17,443 nucleotides of DNA from Bacillota bacterium. Its GTDB lineage: Bacteria; Bacillota_I; Bacilli_A; RF39; UBA660. The notes under the pieces were generated by a model. That model saw only the letters and a program-made list of their open reading frames with translations. It was not told where the DNA came from and did no database searches. Location: NCBI GenBank assembly GCA_015059245.1, contig SVAU01000023.1:1-17443 (forward strand). Reading direction: 5' to 3'. Positions 5,208 through 13,223 of this stretch are shown here, one piece after another. Both the position numbers and the translations under genes were made by a program. How positions within the stretch are numbered: position 1 is the stretch's first letter; each line of letters starts with the position of its first letter.

Positions 5208-7412
5208 TTATGCTTCATCTGGAGTAAATTTATTCACAATTTGTTCTTTTAAATTAGTTTTTCTATTATTAGAGTAATCATTATTAACTGCCATTACTAA
5301 ACTTTCTTCTTCACCTATTATGATAAGACTCTTCTTAGCTCTAGATACACCTGTATATATAAGTTTATTATAAAGCATCTTATAATAAGCTTTACTAACT
5401 GGCATTATTACATGAGCAAACTCTGATCCTTGACTCTTATGTATTGTAATAGCATAAGCATGCTTTATATTTATTAAATCTTCTCTAGTATATTGTATTT
5501 CATTACCATCAAAATTAATAGTAAATACATCTTTATTCTTACTACCCATTATAGTACCTATACTACTAATATATCCAATATCACCATTAAATATGTTATT
5601 ATCTGGATCATTTACTAACTGTAATACTTTATCTCCTACTCTATAAGTAATATCTCCTACTTTAGTTTCTTTTCTATCTTTACTCTTAGGATTAAATATA
5701 TCTTGAAGTAATACATTTAAATTATCTATACCATTTTCTCCTCTATACATTGGAGCAAGTACTTGTATTTCTTCTTCAGTTAAACCTTTCTCTTTACTCA
5801 TAACACATATCTTTCTTATCATTTCTTTAATAGTTAAACCACTAGCATGTAAGAAATTATAGTCATCAGTCTGCTTAGTAAACTCACTACTTAAATCATG
5901 TTCTTTAATCTCTTTAGCAAGTATTGGTATATAAGAGTTATCACTTTGTCTATAAATTTGTTCTAATGTAGTATGAGTAAACATATCACTATCTATTAAG
6001 TCATTAAGTATTAAACCAGGTCCTACACTAGGTAATTGATTACTATCACCTACTAAAACTAATGTAATATTATGACCTATACCTTTAAGTAAAGATGCAA
6101 AAAGATAAGTATCTATCATACTAGTTTCATCTACTATAATAAGTTTATGATAATTCTTATTATACTCATTTATTTGGAACTCATTCTTTTCTTTATTCCA
6201 TTTTAAATATCTATGAATAGTCATAGCTGGTAATCCAGTAGAATCACTCATCTTCTTAGCTGCTCTACCAGTCGGAGCAAGTAATGCTATATCATTTATA
6301 ACTTCTTTATAATTTAGATTATGAATTCTAACATATAACTTAACTATACTATTTATAATAGTTGTTTTACCTGTACCAGGTCCACCAGTAATAATACTTA
6401 TTCTATTAGTTAAAGCATTCTTAATAGCTTTCTTTTGATCAGTATTATATTTAACATCATATTCAAGTTGTACTGCTGCTATTAAGTCATCAAAATTAGT
6501 AACTCTAGTCTTACTATGTCTACTAATCATTTCAAGTGAATCAGCTATTTCTTCTTCATAATCATAATACTCTTTTAAGAAGTATTTCTTTTTCTTTACT
6601 ACTATATCTTTGCTCTTCTTTAGTTTATCTAAATATTCATCTAGTTCATCTTCTTCAATAAATATCTTAAATTCATTTCTTATAGTACTAAATATTTCTT
6701 CCTTGTCTAAGTAAGTATCACCATTCTTAAATCCAACTCTTTTAAAAGTTTCTATTAAACAAGCTAGTATTCTTTCTTCTGCTTCTGCATCTTTCATACT
6801 TAAGAATACTTTATCTAACTTAGTAAAATCTATTATATCAATAAGTTTATATATATCATTATTAACTATCTCTAAACTGCTTTCTCCCCATTTATTTAAA
6901 ATAGCTAAAGACTCATTAATAGTAAAACCTAACTTCTTTAAGTTAACTATTATTTCATCAGTACTTTGATATTTAACAATAGAATTATATATTCTCTTAG
7001 CTTTTACTTCACTTATACCAGGAACTAATAATAAATTATCAGGGGTCTCTTTTATTAAAGTTAAAGCTTCTTCTCCTAAAGTATCCACTATAGCTATAGC
7101 AGTCTTTTCTCCACAACCTTTTACTAAAGAACTAGATAAAAATTCTACAACAGCATCTTTACCTTTAGGTTCTTCTCTTTCATAACTTGATACTTGGAAT
7201 TGACTACCATATCTTTCATTAAATACATAATTACCAGTTAATTTATAATAAGCTTCAGCATCAACATCAGCAAAATAACCTGTAAAAGTAATAGTCTTAT
7301 TAATATACTCTTCCATTTCACCTGAAGCTTCTTTTACTCTAAACAATCCTACTTTATATCCATTGTCAGATTCAAATATCATTTGTTTAAATTTTCCTCT
7401 TATGTATTCCAT
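5208..7412 (-). CDS. recD2: RecD2-type ATP-dependent DNA helicase
   Basis: 734 residues, the usual length for RecD2, the superfamily 1B 5'-3' helicase that works without RecBC and acts in DNA repair and replication-fork maintenance. The N-terminal part (about 1-90) is an OB-like region with GKFKQMIFESDNGYKVGLF. Helix-hairpin-helix repeats follow (KGCGEKTAIAIVDTLGEE, LLLVPGISEVKAKRIYNSI). The helicase core has the Walker A motif GGPGTGKTT near residue 343, motif II LIIVDETSMID near 421-431, VGDSNQLPSVGPG, and C-terminal YAITIHKSQGSEF and YTGVSRAKKSL. ATG at 7412 follows AAAGGTGATACATC. It is followed by the 46-residue gene and preceded by a terminator, but no clear promoter was found in the 37 bases between. 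Confidence 0.97.
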   Translation of the reverse strand: MEYIRGKFKQMIFESDNGYKVGLFRVKEASGEMEEYINKTITFTGYFADVDAEAYYKLTGNYVFNERYGSQFQVSSYEREEPKGKDAVVEFLSSSLVKGCGEKTAIAIVDTLGEEALTLIKETPDNLLLVPGISEVKAKRIYNSIVKYQSTDEIIVNLKKLGFTINESLAILNKWGESSLEIVNNDIYKLIDIIDFTKLDKVFLSMKDAEAEERILACLIETFKRVGFKNGDTYLDKEEIFSTIRNEFKIFIEEDELDEYLDKLKKSKDIVVKKKKYFLKEYYDYEEEIADSLEMISRHSKTRVTNFDDLIAAVQLEYDVKYNTDQKKAIKNALTNRISIITGGPGTGKTTIINSIVKLYVRIHNLNYKEVINDIALLAPTGRAAKKMSDSTGLPAMTIHRYLKWNKEKNEFQINEYNKNYHKLIIVDETSMIDTYLFASLLKGIGHNITLVLVGDSNQLPSVGPGLILNDLIDSDMFTHTTLEQIYRQSDNSYIPILAKEIKEHDLSSEFTKQTDDYNFLHASGLTIKEMIRKICVMSKEKGLTEEEIQVLAPMYRGENGIDNLNVLLQDIFNPKSKDRKETKVGDITYRVGDKVLQLVNDPDNNIFNGDIGYISSIGTIMGSKNKDVFTINFDGNEIQYTREDLINIKHAYAITIHKSQGSEFAHVIMPVSKAYYKMLYNKLIYTGVSRAKKSLIIIGEEESLVMAVNNDYSNNRKTNLKEQIVNKFTPDEA

Positions 7413-7449
7413 GATGTATCACCTTTATAAATTTTATCATAAACAAAAT

Positions 7450-7473
7450 AAAAAGGCGAATGTTTTTTCGCCT
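7450..7473 (-). terminator. Intrinsic terminator after the DUF1292 gene
   Basis: AGGCGAA pairs with TTCGCCT around a six-base loop, followed by TTTTATTTT. It starts three bases after the TAA stop at 7477. Confidence 0.85.
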
Positions 7474-7476
7474 CTC

Positions 7477-7716
7477 TTATCCAAAATAACCTTTATTTTT
7501 TTTCATAAACATTAGCATAGCTCTATCAAATTCAGAATCACTATCTAATCCAACTAATAATTGGTCATCTTTCTCTTTTTCTATCTTTCTTACACAGAAA
7601 TCTTCTTCATCATCTATATTAGCAAGATAATAATATGTAGTAGTAGCATTATCTATTTCATCTATTACCATGTATTCAATTCCATCTTCTAATTTAACAC
7701 TTTTAGCTTCTATCAC
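7477..7716 (-). CDS. DUF1292 family protein (YrzB-like)
   Basis: 79-residue acidic protein matching the DUF1292/YrzB family in length and pattern: a beta-rich start (VKLEDGIEYMVIDEID), YYYLANIDDEEDFCVRKI, and a C-terminal DSEFDRAMLMFMKK. The family is conserved in Firmicutes, often near alaS-linked genes such as yrzL and yrrK, but its function is unknown. ATG at 7716 lies eight bases after the stop of the membrane-anchored protein gene at 7725-8630, so the two form an operon ended by the terminator at 7450-7473. The ribosome site (GGTGATAATG) is adequate. Confidence 0.85.
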   Translation of the reverse strand: MIEAKSVKLEDGIEYMVIDEIDNATTTYYYLANIDDEEDFCVRKIEKEKDDQLLVGLDSDSEFDRAMLMFMKKNKGYFG

Positions 7717-7724
7717 ATTATCAC

Positions 7725-8630
7725 CTATATTCTAAAACCAGATTTCTTTCCATCTTCTTTTTCTACTGTACCTTCATTAAGTTGTCTCATATAGTCTTCA
7801 GTAACTTCTCTAAATTCTTTAGTATCTACTACTAATCTACCATCTTTTTCTTTACAAGCACCTTTAGCATCACAGTATTCTAAGAATGAATCATATTCTG
7901 TTATTCCTCTATCTTCTAAAGCATCAAATACTTCATCCATACAATCTAGTTTACTTTGTTGATTCCATCCTACATTTTTATATGTTCCATATACCCAAGA
8001 ATCAAAGTCATATACCTCATCATATCTACCTGCTATATCATGGTAATCATACCAATAACCTTGATTATCTTGTGTTCTATGTGTTTCATAACTTACTGCT
8101 TGATATCCAGCATTATATGAATCATTTATATAATCAGGATTTAATGCATTACCCATAGCTACATAACTACTAGCTAAAGCTGCAATTAAACATGCAGTAG
8201 CAGCTATTTCTTTTACATGAGTTTTAATGAATCCTACTAATTCTTTACCTAAAGATACTTCTCTTTCTTGAGCTTGTTCTAAAGATCTATTAACACTCTT
8301 TTGTCTAGCTCTTTCAGCCCTTCTTCTAGCTATATAATTTCTAACTTCTAATATTGTATCTTCATATGGAATAAAGTCAGTACAACGTCCTCTCCTATCC
8401 CATCTTATTTCACCTAACATTGTATCTTTACCATTTATTCTAGGTCCAAAGAATACAAAGCCACAATCATACCCAGGTCTATCTCCAGGATATATTTGTA
8501 TACAAGAGATATATTTACTATTACAAGTACACAATTTAGCTAAATGAGTAACAATATAAGAGTATTCTGCACGACTCCATTCATTCATTTCATTAGCTAT
8601 TCTTCTATCTATTAAAGCTGTATTACTCAT
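7725..8630 (-). CDS. Membrane-anchored hypothetical protein with YxFxGP-type N-terminal domain
   Basis: 301 residues, not recognised. Residues 1-95 form a cysteine-containing globular domain with IVTHLAKLCTCNSKYISC and CGFVFFGPR. A highly basic/acidic helix follows (about 100-130, RRRAERARQKSVNRSLEQAQ), then one membrane helix (about 141-160, EIAATACLIAALASSYVAMG). The last 140 residues are acidic and rich in tyrosine and aspartate and carry no known motif. By the charge rule the N-terminal domain would be inside and the tail outside. The order of parts, and LAK...C...Y...FxGP, match the next protein upstream (8727-9809), so they are distant paralogs. It has its own promoter (8651-8679); AGGAGAGTGGTATT precedes ATG at 8630. 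Co-transcribed with a DUF1292 gene. Confidence 0.85.
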   Translation of the reverse strand: MSNTALIDRRIANEMNEWSRAEYSYIVTHLAKLCTCNSKYISCIQIYPGDRPGYDCGFVFFGPRINGKDTMLGEIRWDRRGRCTDFIPYEDTILEVRNYIARRRAERARQKSVNRSLEQAQEREVSLGKELVGFIKTHVKEIAATACLIAALASSYVAMGNALNPDYINDSYNAGYQAVSYETHRTQDNQGYWYDYHDIAGRYDEVYDFDSWVYGTYKNVGWNQQSKLDCMDEVFDALEDRGITEYDSFLEYCDAKGACKEKDGRLVVDTKEFREVTEDYMRQLNEGTVEKEDGKKSGFRI

Positions 8631-8650
8631 AATACCACTCTCCTATTATA

Positions 8651-8679
8651 AATATACTATAACTAACTACTATAGTCAA
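8651..8679 (-). promoter_or_regulatory. Promoter of the anchored-protein/DUF1292 operon
   Basis: TTGACT (8679-8674), 17-base spacer, TATATT (8656-8651). A TATAAT a few bases further on has no -35 at the right distance. Confidence 0.75.
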
Positions 8680-8703
8680 AACTATAAATTTATTTCTTTA
8701 CAT

Positions 8704-8728
8704 AAAAAAAGAGTAATTTCTTACTCTT
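8704..8728 (-). terminator. Intrinsic terminator of the 8727-9809 gene
   Basis: AAGAGTAA GAAA TTACTCTT, an eight-bp stem with a GNRA-type loop, followed by T residues. It overlaps the TAA stop (8729-8727). Confidence 0.88.
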
Positions 8729-9809
8729 ATTTACTTCCTAAATTTGGTGCATCATAATCATTTAAATGACTACTATTAACATAAGCTACACCTTTATACA
8801 TAATAGCATCTTCAGGATAATTACTTGTACCATAATCATTACCTAATACATCTTCAGCTCTTATATATATAATATAACCCATTTCACTCTCTAAAGTAAT
8901 TAATTCACCTTTAGTATCATAAACTTCACCAAATAAACCAGATTCACTTCCACTAACTATTTGTCCATAAGCATCAACTACTATAGCATTAGCAAATGGT
9001 GAATTCTTAAATGAACATTTACCAAATCCTCTATCTTGTAATTCTTCATCAAACAAATAAGCATTATTTCTAAATGAATTATGACTTGTCTTAATAGCTT
9101 CTCCAGTTAATTCAATAGGTAAATCTAACATACCTTCTTCAATATAACTATAATAAGAACTCATAATAGGAGTAAAATAATCTACTCTAATAGTTTCAGC
9201 CATTGAACCTATCTGATCATATTGCGATTCAGCAGCAATTTGAGATAGTTCAGTCATAGCATGATTAGCCCAAGTAAACAGAATTAAATCGTTTGCATTA
9301 GCTACAGTATTTAAATCTTGTTGTTGAACAATTTGAGTTGGTTCTTTAGTAATAGCATTATGTATAGCACCAATACCAGTTAATACAACAATACCACCAG
9401 CAGTTATTGCTACTGCAGGAACAACAAACTTTTGTAATACATATTTTCTTTTTCTTGCTCTTTGTTCTTGTCTTTCTCTTTCCTTAGCTTCCCTTTGTTC
9501 TTGTCTCAATCTTTTACGTGCTTCTTCAGCAGTTCTTCTTCTTTCTTCTTCTAGTTGAACTTTTAAATCAGCAACTATACCACCATAAATAGACACTCCA
9601 CGATATTCAGAACCTTCAAATAATAAATCAGCTACACAAATATCATATGGTCCATAAAAGTAATAACCTTTACTATTATCATACTGTACATTTATTTCTT
9701 CTACACGACAATTAATAGTTTTAGCTAAAGATACTCTTATTCTATCTAAAGCATTATCTGTTAATCTATAAGGTCTTGCAAAAGGTATATCAATATAGTC
9801 ATCTCTCAT
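8727..9809 (-). CDS. Membrane-anchored hypothetical protein, coiled coil plus extracytoplasmic domain
   Basis: 360 residues from ATG at 9809, preceded by AGAGGTGAATAAT; a longer reading from 9911 would overlap mtaB and the promoter. Residues 1-85 form a small domain with SLAKTINCRVEEINVQY and GYYFYGPYD. Residues about 86-122 are almost all Glu, Arg, Lys, Ala and Gln, a likely coiled coil. One membrane helix is at about 127-150 (VVPAVAITAGGIVVLTGIGA). The C-terminal 205 residues are acidic and polar and should lie outside if the basic coil is inside. The architecture matches the 7725-8630 protein. It is transcribed alone from the promoter at 9840-9868 to the terminator at 8704-8728. Function unknown; an anchored sensor or scaffold is only a guess. 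Confidence 0.87.
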   Translation of the reverse strand: MRDDYIDIPFARPYRLTDNALDRIRVSLAKTINCRVEEINVQYDNSKGYYFYGPYDICVADLLFEGSEYRGVSIYGGIVADLKVQLEEERRRTAEEARKRLRQEQREAKERERQEQRARKRKYVLQKFVVPAVAITAGGIVVLTGIGAIHNAITKEPTQIVQQQDLNTVANANDLILFTWANHAMTELSQIAAESQYDQIGSMAETIRVDYFTPIMSSYYSYIEEGMLDLPIELTGEAIKTSHNSFRNNAYLFDEELQDRGFGKCSFKNSPFANAIVVDAYGQIVSGSESGLFGEVYDTKGELITLESEMGYIIYIRAEDVLGNDYGTSNYPEDAIMYKGVAYVNSSHLNDYDAPNLGSK

Positions 9810-9839
9810 ATTATTCACCTCTAGTATATTACTATAAAA

Positions 9840-9868
9840 ATTATATAATAATTTACTTACTATTTCAA
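9840..9868 (-). promoter_or_regulatory. Promoter of the 8727-9809 gene
   Basis: TTGAAA (9868-9863), 17-base spacer, TATAAT (9845-9840), directly after the mtaB terminator. Confidence 0.85.
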
Positions 9869-9869
9869 C

Positions 9870-9899
9870 AAAACAAAAGAAGAACTTAACATTCTTCTT
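9870..9899 (-). terminator. Intrinsic terminator of mtaB
   Basis: AAGAAGAA pairs with TTCTTCTT around a seven-base loop, followed by TTGTTTTG. The loop holds the TAA stop of mtaB (9888-9886). Confidence 0.8.
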
Positions 9900-11172
9900 T
9901 TTCACCCACAACCTTATCTATATAAGCTTCTTTAACTATTACATCAACTACTGTATTAGGTTGTAATACTTCATTTATTTCTACTTTCAAGAAATTTTGT
10001 GTATGCCCAATAGATTTACCATCTACTATTTCTTCTACTAATACACTTACTCTTTTACCAATAAACTTCTTATTGTATTCAAGTTGTAAATCATTATCTA
10101 TTTCTATTAATCTTCTAGCTCTTTCTTTCTTTATATTATTTGGTAGATGACCATCCATAGACGCTGCTTTAGTACCTTCTCTTCTTGAATAAGGGAATAC
10201 ATGTATTTTACTAAATCCAACTGTCTTACAGTATTCTACACATTCTAAGAACTCTTCTTCAGTTTCAGTAGGAAAACCAACTATAACATCAGTAGTTAAA
10301 TTCATTTCAGGTCTAGCATTCTTTAATTTATTTATCTTTTCCAAGTATTCTGCTTTAGTATATTTTCTATTCATTATTTGTAATACTCTTTCACTACCAG
10401 ATTGTAGTGATACATGTAAATGAGCACATAACTTAGGATTAGTTCTCATTTCTTCAATAAACTTATCATCTATCTCTGTAATTTCAATACTAGAAACTCT
10501 TATTCTTTCTAATCCATTTATCTTAGATATCTCTCTTATTAAATCAGTTAAATCATATAAACCAGTTTCTTTTCCATAAGCACCTGTATTAATACCAGTA
10601 AATACTATTTCTTTATGTCCTTTACTTACTAAGTTTTTAATTTCACTAACTGCTTCATCAAACTTTTTAGATCTAATATTACCTCTTACATAAGGAATAA
10701 TACAATAAGCACAATAGTTATTACATCCATCTTGTATTTTTACATAAGCTCTTGTTAAATCACTAAATGATTCTACATTCATATCTTCAAATTCTTTTAA
10801 TCTACCATCATAGAACTTAATATATTTCTTATGAGTATTTCTATAATCTTCAATCATTTCTACTATCTTAGACTTATCTTTATTACCAATTAGTATATCT
10901 ATATCTAAATCATTTAATTCTTCTCTATGATTCTCTGCAGTACATCCACATACTACTAATATAGTATCTTCATTATCTCTTCTAATACCTCTAATAGTCT
11001 TCTTACATTTATTATCAGCAGTATTAGTAACACTACAAGTATTAACTATTACTATATCGCTAGTTTTCTCATCATCACTATAAGTATATCCATGATTGAT
11101 AAGTAATTCTTTCATAAATTCTGATTCATAAGAATTCACCTTACAACCAAATGTTAATATTGAAAATTTCAT
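9886..11172 (-). CDS. mtaB: tRNA (N6-threonylcarbamoyladenosine37-C2) methylthiotransferase
   Basis: Radical-SAM enzyme that adds a methylthio group to t6A37 of ANN-decoding tRNAs, giving ms2t6A. 428 residues, normal for MtaB. The N-terminal cluster-binding cysteines are Cys10 (TFGCKVNSYES), Cys46 (NTCSVTN) and Cys77 (VVCGCTAE). The radical-SAM CxxxCxxC is at Cys150, Cys154 and Cys157 (DGCNNYCAYCIIPYVRG). The C-terminal TRAM domain starts near IGKRVSVLVEEIVDG. The 'GCKVNxYES' and 'CNNYCAYCIIPYVRG' wording fits MtaB rather than MiaB or RimO. The start at 11172 (MKFSILTFGC) was chosen because residues upstream read through the promoter; GGTGAT is the likely ribosome site. Monocistronic, between terminators at 11202-11228 and 9870-9899. 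Confidence 0.95.
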   Translation of the reverse strand: MKFSILTFGCKVNSYESEFMKELLINHGYTYSDDEKTSDIVIVNTCSVTNTADNKCKKTIRGIRRDNEDTILVVCGCTAENHREELNDLDIDILIGNKDKSKIVEMIEDYRNTHKKYIKFYDGRLKEFEDMNVESFSDLTRAYVKIQDGCNNYCAYCIIPYVRGNIRSKKFDEAVSEIKNLVSKGHKEIVFTGINTGAYGKETGLYDLTDLIREISKINGLERIRVSSIEITEIDDKFIEEMRTNPKLCAHLHVSLQSGSERVLQIMNRKYTKAEYLEKINKLKNARPEMNLTTDVIVGFPTETEEEFLECVEYCKTVGFSKIHVFPYSRREGTKAASMDGHLPNNIKKERARRLIEIDNDLQLEYNKKFIGKRVSVLVEEIVDGKSIGHTQNFLKVEINEVLQPNTVVDVIVKEAYIDKVVGEKEEC

Positions 11173-11191
11173 ATACATCACCAACGAAAAG

Positions 11192-11219
11192 ATTATAACA
11201 TAAAAAAAGATAATCACAA
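11192..11219 (-). promoter_or_regulatory. Probable promoter of mtaB
   Basis: TATAAT (11197-11192) with TTGTGA (11219-11214) 16 bases upstream. The -35 is weak and lies inside the terminator of the gene before it. Confidence 0.55.
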
Positions 11220-11228
11220 AGATTACCT
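11202..11228 (-). terminator. Intrinsic terminator of the 11227-11778 gene
   Basis: AGGTAATC pairs with GATTATCT (one G-T) around a five-base loop, followed by a run of T. The 5' arm overlaps the TAG stop. Confidence 0.85.
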
Positions 11229-11778
11229 ATTTTAAATTATCATTTAAATTTCTTAATCTATTTAAGAAGTCTTCTTCATGACTATAGTTTTCATCAACTA
11301 CTTTAGTTTCTTTTATTTCCTTTTCTTCTACTTTAGGAATAACTTGTGTCTTACTAAGTAATTCATCATAACTTATGATAGCACTTTCTTCTTGTTCTTC
11401 TTCATAAGTATCTATATCATTTTGTCTTTCTTTATAATTTTCTTCAATATCTTTACTTATACTTTGCAATTCTTCTAATTCAGTATTAGAAAATAATGAT
11501 TGAGTATATTCTAAATGTTTAGGAATAGTCATTCTAGATACTTCAAGTAATTCTTCTCTACCATCTAAAGATTCTACTTCTTCATATTTCTTTACATCTT
11601 CTTTTTCTTCATTTTTAACTTGTTTATTCTTTTCCATTAAGTGTTTAGATAGTTCTTTATTTTGTGAATACATTAAGTAAACCATAACTAAAGAGATAAT
11701 AACTAAAAGAATTATTAAAATATAATAAAGTGCATCTGAATTAGCAATATCATATATAAAATTTAATATATTCATCAT
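11227..11778 (-). CDS. Membrane-anchored acidic hypothetical protein
   Basis: 183 residues, not recognised. One strong membrane helix near the N-terminus (about 17-36, ALYYILIILLVIISLVMVYL) is followed by a long hydrophilic tail rich in Glu and Lys, with coiled-coil-like stretches (NKELSKHLMEKNKQVKNEEK; ELEELQSISKDIEENYKERQ). The short, slightly acidic N-terminus before the helix and the lysines after it suggest the tail is cytoplasmic. AGGAGAGAT precedes two adjacent ATG codons (11778 and 11775) and either could be used. A TATAAT is present about 25 bases upstream but its -35 is poor. It ends at the terminator 11202-11228. A scaffold or division/envelope role would be a guess. Confidence 0.85.
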   Translation of the reverse strand: MMNILNFIYDIANSDALYYILIILLVIISLVMVYLMYSQNKELSKHLMEKNKQVKNEEKEDVKKYEEVESLDGREELLEVSRMTIPKHLEYTQSLFSNTELEELQSISKDIEENYKERQNDIDTYEEEQEESAIISYDELLSKTQVIPKVEEKEIKETKVVDENYSHEEDFLNRLRNLNDNLK

Positions 11779-11855
11779 ATCTCTCCTATCTATACTCTAT
11801 TATAATATCATTATTTTCATATTTATAAAATATTCTTTTTTACTTCTTTGACATA

Positions 11856-13144
11856 CTAAGAAACAATTATATATGGATTGTCTATTGTTCCTTTACCTTT
11901 AATTTTCGCATTAGTACCAATGTTTATAACAGGTCTAATATTAGTTAAATCAGTAATAAGTATTCCTTCTCCTAATGCTCCATTTGACATTACATTTATC
12001 ATAGTAACAATATTTTGTGAATTAATAGAATAACTATTACTTGTAATATAATTGCCTTCTATATTTTTATTATATAAGTAATAACTTGTATTAGGTATAT
12101 TACCAGAAGCCCCAGCTAATACTACTTCATCTATACTAAGTAATCCTATATATGACTTATTTATAACACCAGGACAAAATAAGTCAGGTGCTTCATCATT
12201 GTATATTCTTTCATAAGAATTAGAATAAGCAATATTGTTATTTACTAAGTTAAAACTATTATCACTACAATAACTACCTTTAGCTAGAAATGCACTATAA
12301 GATTTTAAGTTTTCATTAAACCAATTATTAAGTTGATTATTAATACTAGCATTAGCAAGTAACGCTAAACCTGCTGTTTGTTCTCCTTGATTTAGTATAT
12401 TAGTATTATAAGCATACTTATTACCTAAAACACCATCTAATACTACTCTAACTGAACTATCTCCATTTATTCTAACAATTCTAAACATCATATTATTAAG
12501 TTTAAAATAATTATTATCGCTACTACCTCTAAAGTAATATGTTTTACCATCATTATCATAAGATTCTATTAACCCTTCATTTTCAGTAGCAACTTCACTA
12601 CCTAATCTTGTAGAAGGTACAGCAATCTTATTGTTAAGTAATATTAAATCTGAAAACATTTCTGTAGTCAAAGATTCATTTACTACTCTTAATTTCCCAT
12701 AAACACTAAATCTTTTAGGATTCTTTACTTCAATAGTATATCTAGCCGTTTGACTACCAGCTAAACTATATAAGTTTAATACTTTTTCTTTTATATTATC
12801 AGTTTCATTAATTATTTTTCCATCATCATCTTTTACAATGACATCTAATACATCTATATTACAATCTTCAATTAATATTGAATAATATACTTTATTATAA
12901 GAATTATTTGTAATACTAATACTATAAGTATGTACTTTAGTATCACAATATTTATTAAGTTACCATCATTATAACTAACTACTAAATCTCCTTCATTTAA
13001 TACTGTAGCTATAACTCCTTCTGGTTTTTTTTCAAATTCAACATTACTAGCTATTACAGATATAGCAACTGCTAAAAAGAATACAAAGAGTAATATAACT
13101 AATATAGTTTTATATTTATTTTCACGATCAAATATCTTAACCAT
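11856..13144 (-). pseudogene. Frameshifted surface-type membrane protein gene
   Basis: Two adjacent reading frames make one sensible protein of about 430 residues. The 5' part, from ATG at 13144 (GGGTGAT upstream), encodes a basic start, a membrane/signal-anchor helix (about 12-34, TILVILLFVFFLAVAISVIA) and EGVIATVLNEGDLVVSYNDG. Reading then continues sensibly only in another frame (NKYCDTKVHTYSISITNNSY and on). The switch lies at about 12950-12962, next to an ATAA-type repeat, and fits loss of one or four bases. The 3' part runs to TAG at 11856. It contains KTYYFRGSSDNNYFKLNNMM, FRIVRINGDSSVRVVLDG and a C-terminal LTNIRPVINIG...GKGTIDNPYIIVS. This resembles the secreted 'RIVRINGDGSVRL ... 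LRPVINL' domain common in gut Firmicutes (DUF6273-like, from memory). Intact apart from the shift, so recent decay or sequence error is possible. Confidence 0.8.
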
Positions 13145-13169
13145 ACATATCACCCATTCTTCTATTAAA

Positions 13170-13197
13170 ATTATATCAAAAATACAAGTTAAAACAA
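13170..13197 (-). promoter_or_regulatory. Promoter of the frameshifted surface-protein gene (extended -10)
   Basis: TATAAT (13175-13170) preceded by TGA, an extended -10 element, with a weak TTGTTT (13197-13192) 16 bases upstream. It lies directly after the dnaJ terminator. Confidence 0.7.
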
Positions 13198-13223
13198 ATA
13201 AAAAAAGCTATTAATAGCTTTTT
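13198..13223 (-). terminator. Intrinsic terminator of the dnaK-pepF-dnaJ region
   Basis: AAAAAGCTA TTAA TAGCTTTTT followed by further T. It begins at the last base of the dnaJ TGA stop. The inverted repeat is symmetric enough to work in either direction. Confidence 0.88.

Noticed and set aside
7886..8158. Plus-strand frame opposite the 7725-8630 gene
   Set aside because: It is a tyrosine/histidine-rich complement of the minus-strand protein and has no expression signals.
12950..12962. Programmed -1 ribosomal frameshift in the split surface gene
   Set aside because: No canonical slippery heptamer in the right frame and no obvious downstream pseudoknot were seen, so an indel is the simpler explanation.
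12872..13153. Separate 93-residue membrane protein
   Set aside because: Its last part after the frameshift is a nonsense hydrophobic reading of sequence that codes sensibly in the other frame; it belongs to the split gene 11856-13144.
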